A stretch of DNA of 64,000 nt from Brevundimonas intermedia (GTDB lineage: Bacteria; Pseudomonadota; Alphaproteobacteria; Caulobacterales; Caulobacteraceae): NCBI RefSeq assembly GCF_027922165.1, contig NZ_BSFD01000003.1, positions 68,727-132,726 of the forward strand. Reading direction: 5' to 3'. The position numbers and the translations under genes are program-made. The notes beneath the pieces were generated by a model, which was given only the letters and a program-made list of their open reading frames with translations, made no database searches and was not told the DNA's origin. This document shows positions 36,302 through 45,653 of this stretch, in pieces. Numbering within the stretch: position 1 is the first letter of the stretch; each line of letters opens with the position of its first letter.

Positions 36302-37144
36302 ATGGCTTACGGCGATCAGCCCACAATCACCGTCGATGGCGTCGAGATCCCCCTGCTCGGCTTCGGCACCTGGCAGCTGGAGCCGGCGGACGCCCGCCGA
36401 ATGGTCGCCGAGGCGCTGCGGATCGGTTATCGCCATATCGACACCGCCTGGATCTACAAGAACGAGAAGGCGGTCGGCGAAGGCATCGTCGATTCGGGCG
36501 TGGCCCGCGAGGACATCTTCCTGACCACCAAGATCTGGGTCGAGCATTTCACCCACGACGCCCTGCTGAAACAGGCCAAGGAATCGGCCGAGAGCCTGGG
36601 GACGACGCCGGATCTGCTGCTGCTGCACTGGCCCAAGCCGACGCCGACGTTCGAGGAGACCCTGGGCGCGCTGAACGAAGCCAAGGACCAGGGCCTGACG
36701 AAGTCGATCGGTCTGTCCAACTTCCCGTCCAAGGAGTTCCGGCAGGCGCAGAGCCTGTCCAAGGCCCGGTTGCTGACCAACCAGGTCGAGCACCATCCCT
36801 ATCTGGGGATCGATCAACTGGTAGCGACGGCGGCCGAGCTGGGGTCGTCGATCACCGCCTGGTCGCCCCTGGCCCAAGGCAAGATCGCCGACGACAAGAC
36901 GATCTCCGAGATCGCCGAGGCGCACGGCAAGACCAACGGTCAGGTCACGCTGCGCTGGCTGATCCAGAACCGGATCATCGCCATTCCGCGTACGACGAAG
37001 GAAAGCCGCGCGCGCGAGAATTTCGACATCTTCGACTTCGAACTTTCGGGCGAGGAGATGCAGCGGATGGACGCCCTGGATCGCGGCGAACGCCTGGGTC
37101 AGTGGCTGGACGACGCCTACGAATGGGACAAGGCGGCCGCCTGA
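36302..37144 (+). CDS. Aldo/keto reductase (2,5-diketogluconate reductase type)
   Basis: The 280-residue NADPH enzyme has the AKR catalytic tetrad context: IDTAWIYKNE (Asp, Tyr), LTTKIWVEHF (Lys) and LLLLHWPKP (His), plus the C-terminal nucleotide-site IPRTTKESRARENFD. The barrel is complete. The ATG at 36302 has GAAGGA 8 bases upstream; an in-frame ATG at 36287 (adding MKDFP) is possible. It reduces sugar or other carbonyls; the exact substrate is unknown. Confidence 0.9.
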   Translation: MAYGDQPTITVDGVEIPLLGFGTWQLEPADARRMVAEALRIGYRHIDTAWIYKNEKAVGEGIVDSGVAREDIFLTTKIWVEHFTHDALLKQAKESAESLGTTPDLLLLHWPKPTPTFEETLGALNEAKDQGLTKSIGLSNFPSKEFRQAQSLSKARLLTNQVEHHPYLGIDQLVATAAELGSSITAWSPLAQGKIADDKTISEIAEAHGKTNGQVTLRWLIQNRIIAIPRTTKESRARENFDIFDFELSGEEMQRMDALDRGERLGQWLDDAYEWDKAAA

Positions 37145-37171
37145 TCGACTGACTGAGTGAAGGGGGCGCGC

Positions 37172-37834
37172 ATGTTGCGTGAACGGGATCGACCGCGTCT
37201 GTGGCGCGCCACCTTCGCCGTGATCGGCTGGGCGGCGCTGGCGCTGCAATATCTGCTGATGGTCGCGCCGGTAGAGGGTTGGGCCGTGCTGGACCGCACG
37301 GTCAACTACTTCAGCTTTTTCACCATTCTGACCAATATCCTGGTCGCCCTGGCCCTCATCGGGCCGCTGATGAATCCACGTCGACGGGTGGCGCGGTGGA
37401 CCGCCGGCGAGGGAGTGCGGGCGGCGATCGCCATGTACATCGTGGTGGTCGGCGTCGTGTACCATTTCATGATCGCCCCCTACTGGAAGCCCGAGGGCCT
37501 GACATTCGGGGTCAATCTGGTGCTTCACTATGTGATGCCCGCCGCCTTCCTGCTGGACTGGCTGTGGTTCACGCCCAAGGGGCGGTTGCGGTGGATAGAT
37601 CCAGTAAAATGGCTGGCCTTTCCGCTGGTTTATGCAGGTTGGACCCTGGCGCACGGGCTGACGAGCCACTGGTGGCCCTATGGGTTCGTCAATGTTGATG
37701 AGCTGGGGCTGGGCCGGGTGCTGGCGATCTTTGGCGGGCTGCTAGTCTTCTTCCTGCTGGTCGGGCTGGCGCTGGTCGGGTTGGATCGGGCGTTCGCTCG
37801 AACGGTGCGTGACAGTTCCGCGCCGGCGCTTTAG
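37172..37834 (+). CDS. Pr6Pr family membrane protein
   Basis: The 220-residue protein has six hydrophobic segments, and the NYFSFFTILTNILVALALI and VLHYVMPAAFLLDWLWF segments typical of the bacterial Pr6Pr (FAR-17a/AIG1-like) group. Those eukaryotic relatives are lipid (FAHFA) hydrolases within the membrane; for bacteria the role is unproven. AAGGGGG precedes the ATG at 37172. Followed by a perfect inverted repeat. Confidence 0.75.
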   Translation: MLRERDRPRLWRATFAVIGWAALALQYLLMVAPVEGWAVLDRTVNYFSFFTILTNILVALALIGPLMNPRRRVARWTAGEGVRAAIAMYIVVVGVVYHFMIAPYWKPEGLTFGVNLVLHYVMPAAFLLDWLWFTPKGRLRWIDPVKWLAFPLVYAGWTLAHGLTSHWWPYGFVNVDELGLGRVLAIFGGLLVFFLLVGLALVGLDRAFARTVRDSSAPAL

Positions 37835-37846
37835 GCATCCCCAACA

Positions 37847-37976
37847 CCGCTCATCCCCGCGAAAGCGGGGACCCAGTTCTTTTGCGAACAAGGCCGTCGG
37901 GGATTGAGGGCTGAGTTGCGATGTCGGCGTCACAACGCCCACAGTACTGGGTCCCCGCTTTCGCGGGGATGAGCGG
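37847..37976. repeat. Inverted-repeat element 4, perfect 31-bp arms
   Basis: 37847-37877 and 37946-37976 are exact inverted copies (31 of 31). Each arm is itself a palindrome around CCCCGCGAAAGCGGGG. The 68-bp core is unrelated. The element fills the gap between the Pr6Pr gene and ubiD. Confidence 0.85.
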
Positions 37977-37999
37977 AAAAGGAAAAGACCGGACGCTCC

Positions 38000-39529
38000 A
38001 TGGCCTACAAATCCCTGCGTGACTTCATCGACCAGCTGGAAGCCCAGGGCGAGCTGGTGCGGGTGTCCGAACCCGTCTCCACCGTGCTGGAGATGACCGA
38101 GATCCAGACCCGGCTGTTGCGGAACGGCGGGCCGGCGGTGCTGTTCGAAAAACCGGTCATGCCGGACGGGACGATCAGCCCTATTCCCTGCCTGGCCAAT
38201 CTGTTCGGCACGGTGAAACGGGTCGCCATGGGGGTGACGCTGGAGGGCAAGAACCGCACGACGGCGGGCGAGCTGCGCGAGGTCGGGGAGCTGCTGGCCT
38301 TCCTGCGCAATCCGACGCCGCCGCGCGGCCTGAGCGACGCGATGGAGATGCTGCCGCTGGCGCAGACCGTCATGTCGATGCGGCCCAAGACGGTGAAGAA
38401 GGCGCCGGTGCAGGAGGTGGTGCTGAAGGGCGACCAGATCGACCTGACCGCCCTGCCTGTTCAGTCCTGCTGGCCCGGCGAGCCCGCGCCCCTGATCACC
38501 TGGGGCCTGGTCGTGACCAAGGGGCCGAGCGAGGACCGCGAGGACGACTTTAACCTGGGCATCTATCGGATGCAGGTGCTGGGCAAGGACAAGGCCATCA
38601 TGCGCTGGCTGGCGCACCGCGGCGGGGCGCAACACTATGCGCGGCACAAGAAAGCCCGGCCCAAGGAGCCCCTGCCCTGCGCGGTGGTGCTGGGGGCCGA
38701 TCCGGGCACCATCCTGGCGGCGGTGACGCCGGTGCCGGACACCCTGTCGGAATATCAGTTCGCCGGACTGATGCGGGGGGCCAAGGCCGAACTGGTCGCT
38801 TGCAAGACCGTGCCGCTGATGGTGCCGGCGCAGGCCGAGATCGTGCTGGAAGGCCATGTCCTGCTGGACGAGTTCGAGGACGAAGGGCCTTACGGCGACC
38901 ACACCGGCTATTACAACTCGGTCGAGAAATTCCCGGTCTTCCAGGTCAGCGCGATCACCATGCGCAAGAACCCGATCTATCTGACCACCTTCACCGGGCG
39001 GCCGCCGGACGAGCCCAGCGTGCTGGGCGAGGCGCTGAACGAGGTCTTCATCCCGCTGCTGCGCCAGCAGTTCCCCGAGATCGTCGACTTCTGGCTGCCG
39101 CCCGAGGGGTGCAGCTATCGGATTGCGGTGGTGTCGATGAAGAAGGCCTATCCGGGCCACGCCAAGCGGGTGATGCTGGGCGTCTGGAGCTATCTGCGCC
39201 AGTTCATGTACACCAAATGGGTCATCGTCGTGGACCACGACATCGACGCCCGCGACTGGAAGGACGTCATGTGGGCCATCTCGACCAAGATGGACCCGGC
39301 GCGCGACATCACCGTGATCGAGTCGACGCCCATCGACTATCTGGATTTCGCCAGCCCCGAGAGCGGCCTGGGCTCCAAGATCGGTCTGGACGCCACCGAC
39401 AAATGGCCGCCCGAGACCAAGCGCGAATGGGGCGAGGAAATCCGGATGGACGAGGCGGTGGTCGAACGGGTCAACGACCTGTGGGGCCGGCTGGGGTTGC
39501 CGGGCGACGGAACGCCGATCTGGAAGTAG
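38000..39529 (+). CDS. ubiD: UbiD family decarboxylase
   Basis: The 509-residue enzyme starts [22 protein letters not shown] and has [23 protein letters not shown] N-terminal and [27 protein letters not shown]-terminal family segments, with [11 protein letters not shown] in the active region. It matches 4-hydroxy-3-polyprenylbenzoate decarboxylase of ubiquinone synthesis and needs prenyl-FMN from UbiX (gene at 320). Length is normal. It starts 23 bases after a perfect inverted repeat. Another UbiD-type substrate cannot be fully excluded. Confidence 0.93.
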   Translation: MAYKSLRDFIDQLEAQGELVRVSEPVSTVLEMTEIQTRLLRNGGPAVLFEKPVMPDGTISPIPCLANLFGTVKRVAMGVTLEGKNRTTAGELREVGELLAFLRNPTPPRGLSDAMEMLPLAQTVMSMRPKTVKKAPVQEVVLKGDQIDLTALPVQSCWPGEPAPLITWGLVVTKGPSEDREDDFNLGIYRMQVLGKDKAIMRWLAHRGGAQHYARHKKARPKEPLPCAVVLGADPGTILAAVTPVPDTLSEYQFAGLMRGAKAELVACKTVPLMVPAQAEIVLEGHVLLDEFEDEGPYGDHTGYYNSVEKFPVFQVSAITMRKNPIYLTTFTGRPPDEPSVLGEALNEVFIPLLRQQFPEIVDFWLPPEGCSYRIAVVSMKKAYPGHAKRVMLGVWSYLRQFMYTKWVIVVDHDIDARDWKDVMWAISTKMDPARDITVIESTPIDYLDFASPESGLGSKIGLDATDKWPPETKREWGEEIRMDEAVVERVNDLWGRLGLPGDGTPIWK

Positions 39530-39530
39530 A

Positions 39531-39815
39531 TCAGACGGGGGCGGCGGCCGCGCCGACCACGCCCAGAATCGTCAGGCCGGCGGCGACGTAGTTGAGCCGT
39601 GACCGGGTGTAGGACCCCACCCGGTCCTTACCTCGGATCAGCCGCACGACGAAATACACAAGGGTATGGACGACGTAGAAGGTCATCAGCGGGCCGAAGA
39701 GCAGCGAGCCAATCGCCCCGCCCCAGTAGCCTGCCGAAATCATCTGCGCTGCAACGCCGCCGTTGAGCAACACGGCAACGATCAGGCTCAGGCCAAGAGC
39801 GATCATCTGGTGCAT
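39531..39815 (-). CDS. Small membrane protein
   Basis: The 94-residue product has three hydrophobic segments (about 4-24, 30-52 and 73-90) with a basic loop RLIRGKDRVGSYTRSR. The ATG at 39815 has AGGA 8 bases upstream on the minus strand; a much longer frame upstream is antisense to the next gene. It converges on ubiD with a 1-base gap. I do not recognise it. Confidence 0.6.
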   Translation of the reverse strand: MHQMIALGLSLIVAVLLNGGVAAQMISAGYWGGAIGSLLFGPLMTFYVVHTLVYFVVRLIRGKDRVGSYTRSRLNYVAAGLTILGVVGAAAAPV

Positions 39816-39950
39816 TACAGGTCCTGAGCGGCGAGGCTGATATCCGACAAACGCGGTCAAGCTTGATTGGCTCCCACCCCCCGTGTCGCGCGAGACTGGC
39901 CGCGTATCGCCAAACGGTCTAGCTATCCGACGTGACATCGGGGGGCTGTC

Positions 39951-40583
39951 TTGAGCGCGTTCGAATTCTTCTTCAGCTTCTACGGCCTGCTGCTGGGCCT
40001 GTCGGTCGCCGAACTGGTCGGCGGGTTCGCGCGGGTGCTGCATGAGAAGCGGCGAATCCGGTTCGGCTGGTTGACGCCGCTGCTGGCCCTGTTCGTGGCC
40101 ATCGACATCGCCACCTTCTGGAACCAGGCCTGGGTGATCTTCCGAGGAGCGCCGTTCAACACCTTCGTCCTGCTGGTCTCGCTGAGCATTGCGGCGACCT
40201 TCTATGTGGCGGCCAGCGTGACCTTTCCGCGCGTGTCGGCCGAGGGCGGCGACGAGCGGATCGACCTGGACGACCACTTCTGGGCCCACCGGCGGCTGGT
40301 GTTCGGTTGTGTCCTGGCGGCCAATCTGATCGTGGCGGTGGTGGTGATCATCCTGGCGCAGATGAATGCGGAGTTCGCGCGGTTGGCCGGTTCGCTGCGG
40401 CTTTGGGTCGGGGTCGCGATCTTCGTGACCGGGACGGCGACGGCGGCGTTCGCACCATGGCGCAAGGTCGCCGTCGGCGCCCTGGTCGTGGTGCTGCTCT
40501 ACAGCCTGTGGGGCGCGGCGAACTCGGCCGCCCTGCTGGTCAAGGCCGGCGGGTGGGCGCCCGCGCTGGGCGGCGGCGGGTGA
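39951..40583 (+). CDS. Multi-pass membrane protein, unknown function
   Basis: The 210-residue product has about six membrane helices and begins MSAFEFFFSFYGLLLGLSVAEL, a start pattern seen in uncharacterised alphaproteobacterial membrane proteins. The start codon is TTG at 39951, preceded by a G-rich ribosome site (39940-39945); no ATG fits the N-terminal helix. It lies between divergent and unrelated genes. No function is proposed. Confidence 0.65.
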   Translation: MSAFEFFFSFYGLLLGLSVAELVGGFARVLHEKRRIRFGWLTPLLALFVAIDIATFWNQAWVIFRGAPFNTFVLLVSLSIAATFYVAASVTFPRVSAEGGDERIDLDDHFWAHRRLVFGCVLAANLIVAVVVIILAQMNAEFARLAGSLRLWVGVAIFVTGTATAAFAPWRKVAVGALVVVLLYSLWGAANSAALLVKAGGWAPALGGGG

Positions 40584-40621
40584 CGCCTTGTCAGGTCGAG
40601 GCAATCGGCTCACGAAAGGCC

Positions 40622-42454
40622 ATGCGATCCACTTCCCTGATTTCGGCCCTTCTTGCCGCCCTAGCCTGTAGCGTGAGCCCCGCCATGTCCCAGACGCTTC
40701 CCAACACCGCGCCTTGGGACCGAGCCTTCCTGCCGCCGACGCCCGCCTGGGACGGGGCGTCAAAGGCCCTGTTGCGCGACGCCTCCGATCCCTGGGTCAC
40801 CCCGTTCGAGGCTGATCCGGCGCATGATTTCTCGCCCAACTATGCCGACACCCGCGCCTGGTTCGACCGTCTGGACGCCGCCAGCGACCTGATCCGCATC
40901 GAACAGTTCGGCGTCTCGCCCGAGGGACGGCCCATCTATGCGGTGATCGCCTCGAAGGACGGAGCGGCTTTCGATCCGGCCAAGCCGGTGCTGATGATCC
41001 AGGCCGGCATCCATCCGGGCGAGATCGACGGCAAGGACGCGGGCATGATGGTGCTGCGCGACATCGCCTTTTACGGCAAGGACGCCCTGCTGGACCGGGT
41101 AAACCTGATCCTGATCCCGATCCTGAGCGTGGACGGGCACGAGCGGGCCAGCGCCTATTCCCGGCCGAACCAGCGCGGGCCGCGCATCCAGGGCTGGCGC
41201 AATACGGCGACCAACCAGAACCTGAACCGCGACTATCTGAAGCTGGACCAGCCCGAGATGCGGGCGGTGCGGGGCCTGATCCTGAAATACCGGCCGGACC
41301 TGTATGTGGACGTCCACGTCACCGACGGTCTGGATTACCAGTATGACGTCACCTACGGCTTTAACGGCGAGGACGGGTCATTCAGCCGGTCGCCGAACAG
41401 TTCGGCCTGGCTGGATTCGGTGTTCAAGCCGGCGATGAATGCGGCCCTGGAGCGGGAGGGTCATATCCCCGGCGAGCTGGTGTTCGGCATCGACGACGAC
41501 GAGCCAAAGAAGGGGCTGTCAGACGGCGGACTGGGCGAGCGGTTCTCGAACGGCTGGGGCGCGGCCGCCCATGTGCCGACCATCCTGATCGAGAACCACA
41601 GCCTAAAGCCGCATGAGCAGCGGGTGCTGGGAGCCTATGTCTTCATCGAAGAGGCGATGCGGTTGCTGGCCGACCAGGGCGCGGCGCTGAAGGCGGCGAC
41701 GGACCAGGACCGGGCCCTGCGACCGGCGCAGATCGCAGCAAACTTCGAGGCGGAGGAGGCCCCCTCCTCCACCCGTCCGTTCAAGGGCGTGCTGTACGAG
41801 ATGTATCCCAGCGCCGCCTCCGGTCGCGACGAGGTGCGCTGGCTGGGCCGGCCTGATCCCGAACTGTGGCAGATGCCCTTCTATGGGTCCAAGCCGACGC
41901 TGAGCCTGACCCGGCCGGCCGCCTATTGGGTGCCGAGCTATCGCACCGACATCATCGAGCGGCTGAAGATCCACGGCGTCGAGATGGAGACGCTGGAGGC
42001 GCCGCGCACGGTCAACCTGTCGATGCTGCGTCTGGTCGAGCCCAAGCTGGCGACACGCGCCAACGAGGGGCACGTCCAGGCCTCGGTGAAGACGGTGGAG
42101 ATCGAGCGCCGCGACTGGACCTTCCCGACCGGCTCGGTTCGTGTGCCGACCGATCAGCCGCTGGGCGACATCGTCGTACTGCTGCTGGAGCCGCAGTCCA
42201 GCGAGAGTTTCTTCGCCTGGGGCATGTTCCCCGAGGTGATGAGCCGGGTCGAATATATCGAGGCCTACGCCATCGCCCCCCTGGCGGAGAAGATGCTGGC
42301 GGCGGATCCGGCGCTGAAGACCGCGTTCGAGGCCAAGCTGGCGGCCGAGCCTGAGTTTGAGGCCAATCCGCAGGCCCGGCTGGCCTGGTTCTATGAGCGG
42401 ACGCCCTTCTATGACGACCGCTATCTGCTTTATCCCATCGGCCGCGAGGACTGA
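40622..42454 (+). CDS. Secreted M14 family zinc carboxypeptidase
   Basis: The 610-residue protein has a signal peptide ending PAMSQ (about residue 23), then an M14 domain with zinc ligands in GIHPGE (H131, E134) and DVHVTDG, and the catalytic glutamate in ILIENHSLK. The C-terminal 200 residues are an added beta-rich region. It should remove C-terminal residues from peptides in the periplasm or outside. The ATG at 40622 is inside the gap after the previous gene. A MAPEG gene follows 3 bases later. Confidence 0.9.
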   Translation: MRSTSLISALLAALACSVSPAMSQTLPNTAPWDRAFLPPTPAWDGASKALLRDASDPWVTPFEADPAHDFSPNYADTRAWFDRLDAASDLIRIEQFGVSPEGRPIYAVIASKDGAAFDPAKPVLMIQAGIHPGEIDGKDAGMMVLRDIAFYGKDALLDRVNLILIPILSVDGHERASAYSRPNQRGPRIQGWRNTATNQNLNRDYLKLDQPEMRAVRGLILKYRPDLYVDVHVTDGLDYQYDVTYGFNGEDGSFSRSPNSSAWLDSVFKPAMNAALEREGHIPGELVFGIDDDEPKKGLSDGGLGERFSNGWGAAAHVPTILIENHSLKPHEQRVLGAYVFIEEAMRLLADQGAALKAATDQDRALRPAQIAANFEAEEAPSSTRPFKGVLYEMYPSAASGRDEVRWLGRPDPELWQMPFYGSKPTLSLTRPAAYWVPSYRTDIIERLKIHGVEMETLEAPRTVNLSMLRLVEPKLATRANEGHVQASVKTVEIERRDWTFPTGSVRVPTDQPLGDIVVLLLEPQSSESFFAWGMFPEVMSRVEYIEAYAIAPLAEKMLAADPALKTAFEAKLAAEPEFEANPQARLAWFYERTPFYDDRYLLYPIGRED

Positions 42455-42457
42455 TCG

Positions 42458-42865
42458 ATGCCCACCCCCCTGATGCAAGCCGTTCAGGCGGCCGCACTTT
42501 GGAGCGGCCTGCTGATCCTGCTGATGCTGGTGCTGTCCGGCGTCGTCGTCAGCGGGCGACGCAAGCATATGGTTTCGTTCGGCGACGGCGGGAACCCCGA
42601 CCTGCTGGCCGCGAGCCGCGCCTTCGGCAACTGTGCAGAGTATGCGACGCCGGGCATGGTCGCCCTGCTGCTGCTGGCCGCCGTCGGGACGCCGGCGTGG
42701 ATGGTCCATGCCGTGGGGGCGACCCTGCTGGTCGGTCGCATCGTCCATGCCCTGGGCCTGTTGTTCCAGACGGGACCGTCGCTGGGCCGCGTGATCGGCA
42801 TGCTGCTGACCTGGGTGGCGCTGCTGACGGCCGCCGTGGGATTGATCGCCTTCGCCGTCGTCTGA
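42458..42865 (+). CDS. MAPEG family membrane protein
   Basis: The 135-residue protein has four membrane helices and the MAPEG pattern RKHMVSFGDGGNPDLLAASRAFGNCAEYA followed by VGRIVHALGL. MAPEG proteins are glutathione-dependent or eicosanoid enzymes in animals; bacterial members are of unknown role. It starts 3 bases after the M14 gene and is probably co-transcribed. Confidence 0.85.
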   Translation: MPTPLMQAVQAAALWSGLLILLMLVLSGVVVSGRRKHMVSFGDGGNPDLLAASRAFGNCAEYATPGMVALLLLAAVGTPAWMVHAVGATLLVGRIVHALGLLFQTGPSLGRVIGMLLTWVALLTAAVGLIAFAVV

Positions 42866-42908
42866 GGCGCAAGGTTGCGGCGCAGCAAAGGGTCCGCCAT
42901 ATCGGGGC

Positions 42909-44264
42909 ATGACTGAAACCCTGTACGCGCCTGTTTCCACCGATCTGCTGAATGACATCGTCAAGGCGGCCCTGAAGGCCGGGGCCGACGCCGCCGAGGC
43001 GGTCAGCGCGGATCGCCGCTCCCTGTCGGTCGGAGTGCGCAACGGCAAGCTGGAAGACGTCGAACGCGAGGAATCGCGCGACCTGGGCCTGCGGGTCCTT
43101 GTCGGACAGCGCCAGGCGTCGGTGTCGGCTTCGGACTTGTCGCCCGAGACCCAGGCGCGCCTGGTGGAACGGGCGGTGGCCATGGCCCGACTGGCGCCGG
43201 AAGACCCCTATGCCGGTTTCGCCCCCGAGGATCGGCTGGCGCGCGGGCCCTTCGCCGAACTGGACCTGTTCGACCCGAGCGCGCGCAGCGCCGAAGCTCT
43301 GGAGCAGGTGTCGGCCGAAGCCGAGGCCGCAGCCCTGGCGGTGGAGGGCGTGGCCCGATCCGAGGGCGGGCATGCGTCCTGGTCGTCCAGCCGGTGGCGG
43401 CTGGTGACGTCGCACGGGTTCGACGGCGATTATCAAGGTTCGGCCTTTTCACTGGGCGTCGGCGTCATCGCCGAGAAGGACGGCGCCATGGAGCGGGGCG
43501 GCGAGAGCCGGTCGACCCGGCATCTGTCCGATCTGCCGGGCGCCGATATCATTGGTCGGAAGGCCGGTGAGCGCGCTGTCGCTCGAACGGGGGCGCGCAA
43601 GATCGCCTCAACCACCGCCCCGGTCATCTTCGACAACCGCATGGCCGGCCAAATCGTCTCGCCGGCGATCGGCGCCATTTCGGGGCCGTCGATCGCGCGC
43701 GGCACCTCCTTTCTGAAGGACCGGATGGGCCAGAGGGTGTTCGCCGAAGGGGTGACCCTGATTGACGATCCGTTCCGGCCGCGCGGCATGGGCTCCACCC
43801 CGTTTGATGACGAGGGGGTGGCGGTTGAGCGGCGAGCCCTGTTCGACGACGGTGTGCTGACCACCTGGCTGCTGAACAGCGCCTCGGCCCGGCAGCTGGG
43901 GCTGGAGTCCACCGGTCACGCCTCGCGCGGCCTGGCGGGACCGGCGGGGGTCGGAACCCACAATCTGCACATGGAGCCGGGCGAGCGCGATCTGGCGGGG
44001 CTGATGGCCGACGCGGGGACCGGGCTTCTGGTCACGTCGATGTTCGGGCCGTCGTTGAACGGGAACACCGGCGACTGGTCCGCCGGGGTGTCCGGCTTCT
44101 GGTTCGAGAATGGCGCGATCGCCTATCCGGTCAACGAGGTCACGGTGGCGGGCAAGCTGCCCGAGCTTTATCTGCGCCTCCAACGCGGGTCGGACCTGGA
44201 GTTCCGGGGCGGATTCAATGTGCCGAGCCTGATGTTCGACGCGGTGGCCATAGCGGGAAAATGA
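42909..44264 (+). CDS. pmbA: TldD/PmbA family protein (TldE/PmbA type)
   Basis: The 451-residue protein has the family opening AGADAAEAVSADRRSLSVGVRNGKLEDVE and late GLLVTSMFGPSLNGNTGDWSAGVSGFWFENG. In the TldD/TldE protease, TldE (PmbA) is the subunit without the zinc HExxxH; no such motif is seen here, so PmbA is the better name. It matures or degrades modified peptides with TldD, which is not in the window. Its stop overlaps the next gene (ATGA). Confidence 0.9.
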   Translation: MTETLYAPVSTDLLNDIVKAALKAGADAAEAVSADRRSLSVGVRNGKLEDVEREESRDLGLRVLVGQRQASVSASDLSPETQARLVERAVAMARLAPEDPYAGFAPEDRLARGPFAELDLFDPSARSAEALEQVSAEAEAAALAVEGVARSEGGHASWSSSRWRLVTSHGFDGDYQGSAFSLGVGVIAEKDGAMERGGESRSTRHLSDLPGADIIGRKAGERAVARTGARKIASTTAPVIFDNRMAGQIVSPAIGAISGPSIARGTSFLKDRMGQRVFAEGVTLIDDPFRPRGMGSTPFDDEGVAVERRALFDDGVLTTWLLNSASARQLGLESTGHASRGLAGPAGVGTHNLHMEPGERDLAGLMADAGTGLLVTSMFGPSLNGNTGDWSAGVSGFWFENGAIAYPVNEVTVAGKLPELYLRLQRGSDLEFRGGFNVPSLMFDAVAIAGK

Positions 44265-45055
44265 CCGACCTGAACGCCGATCTCGAACTGATCCGCCAGG
44301 CGGCGATCGACGCCGGCGCCCTGGCGGTCGCCGAACGCGAGGCCGGGCTGAGGATCGAGTCCAAGGTCGGTGGGTCGCCCGTCACCAGCGGCGATCTGGC
44401 GGTGGACGCCATGCTGAAGGACAGGCTGCTGGCCGCTCGCCCCGACTATGGCTGGCTGTCGGAAGAGACGGCGGATTCGCCCGAGCGCTTGTCGAAACGA
44501 CGGATTTTCGTCGTCGATCCGGTGGACGGCACCGTCGCCTATATGAAGCGCCAGCCCTGGTGGTGTGTGCCGATCGCGGTCGTCGAGGACGGCCAAGTGG
44601 TCGCCGCCGTCATTCATGCGCCGGAGGTTCAGGAGACCTATGTGGCGACGCGCGGCGGCGGGGCGCGGCGCAACGGGATCCTCGTGCGGGCGTCGGACGC
44701 CGAGACTTTGGATGACGCCTCCGTGCTGGGCGACGCCCGGATGATCGAGGGGTCGCACTGGGACGAGCCGTGGCCGGCGCTGCGCTTTTCGAAACGCAAC
44801 GCCCTGGCCTATCGGATGGCTCTGGTCGCCGCGGGGGCCTTCGACGCCGCCCTGGCCCTGACGCCGAAATGGGATTGGGACGTGGCGGCGGGCAGTCTGA
44901 TCGCCGAGGAGGCCGGAGCGCGGGTCAGCGACCACCATGGTCGCCCCTGGCGCTTCAACCGGCCCGACCCGCGCCAGGCCAGCCTGGTCTGCGCCGCCCC
45001 GGCCCTGCATCCGTTGATCGTGCGACGCTGTAAAAACGTGCCGATTTCGACCTAG
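44261..45055 (+). CDS. Inositol monophosphatase family phosphatase (CysQ-like)
   Basis: The 264-residue enzyme has the metal sites GWLSEE and VDPVDGTVAYMK (DPxDGT), and the late WDVAAGSLIAEEAGA. Family members remove phosphate from 3'-phosphoadenosine 5'-phosphate or inositol phosphate. The start overlaps pmbA (ATGA). In many alphaproteobacteria a gene of this kind sits between pmbA and the DUF4170-waaA-lpxK cluster, as here. Which substrate it uses cannot be decided. Confidence 0.87.
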   Translation: MTDLNADLELIRQAAIDAGALAVAEREAGLRIESKVGGSPVTSGDLAVDAMLKDRLLAARPDYGWLSEETADSPERLSKRRIFVVDPVDGTVAYMKRQPWWCVPIAVVEDGQVVAAVIHAPEVQETYVATRGGGARRNGILVRASDAETLDDASVLGDARMIEGSHWDEPWPALRFSKRNALAYRMALVAAGAFDAALALTPKWDWDVAAGSLIAEEAGARVSDHHGRPWRFNRPDPRQASLVCAAPALHPLIVRRCKNVPIST

Positions 45056-45148
45056 GTCTTGGGCTGAAAAACCCTGCCATACATTGATCCTTAGGCGTTC
45101 TGGGCCTATGCCCCGGCAAAAGCCCTCCCCAAGCCCCAAGGACATCCG

Positions 45149-45394
45149 ATGGTCGATCAATCCTCCGTCCCGCCCCAGTTGCTTCACCTCGTCATCGGCG
45201 GCGAACTGCGCCACCTGGGCGAGCCGACGTTCCGCGATCTGTCGCAGATCGAATTCGTCGGCGCCTTCGGCAGCTATGACGAGGCCAAACAGGCGTGGAA
45301 AGCCCGCGCCCAGGCGACGGTGGACAACGCCCACATGCGTTATTTCATCCTCCACGCCCACAAGCTGATCGATCCGCGCGGCGACGCGGCTTGA
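45149..45394 (+). CDS. DUF4170 protein
   Basis: The 81-residue protein has the DUF4170 pattern: LHLVIGGELRHLGEPTFRDL, VGAFGSYDEAKQAWKARAQATVDNA and RYFILHAHKL. Its genes commonly lie beside lipid A core genes in alphaproteobacteria, as here. Function is unknown. Confidence 0.85.
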   Translation: MVDQSSVPPQLLHLVIGGELRHLGEPTFRDLSQIEFVGAFGSYDEAKQAWKARAQATVDNAHMRYFILHAHKLIDPRGDAA

Positions 45395-45446
45395 GTGCGA
45401 CGTCAGGGAACGGGAACCCGTTCCCTGACCTGGACGCTGAACGAAG

Positions 45447-45650
45447 ATGAACCTGGAACCGCAACAGATTTTCCAACTGGTGAGCCTGCTGGCCGTGCTG
45501 GCGCTCTTCAGCTTTTCGCTGCGGGGACAGATCGGCTATGCGCGCTGGTTCAAAAAGTGGGAAGCCGACCGCAAGGCGCGGCGCGACGCCGAGCTGGAGG
45601 CCGAAGCCCGCGAACGCGGCGAGGATACGCCGCGCGGCCCCTGGGGCTGA
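45447..45650 (+). CDS. Small single-pass membrane protein
   Basis: The 67-residue product has one membrane helix (about 8-26) and a long charged cytoplasmic-type tail (KKWEADRKARRDAELEAEARERGED) predicted to be a coiled coil. It lies 52 bases after DUF4170 and is convergent with the phosphatase gene 3 bases away. I do not recognise the family. Confidence 0.65.
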   Translation: MNLEPQQIFQLVSLLAVLALFSFSLRGQIGYARWFKKWEADRKARRDAELEAEARERGEDTPRGPWG

Positions 45651-45653
45651 GCC

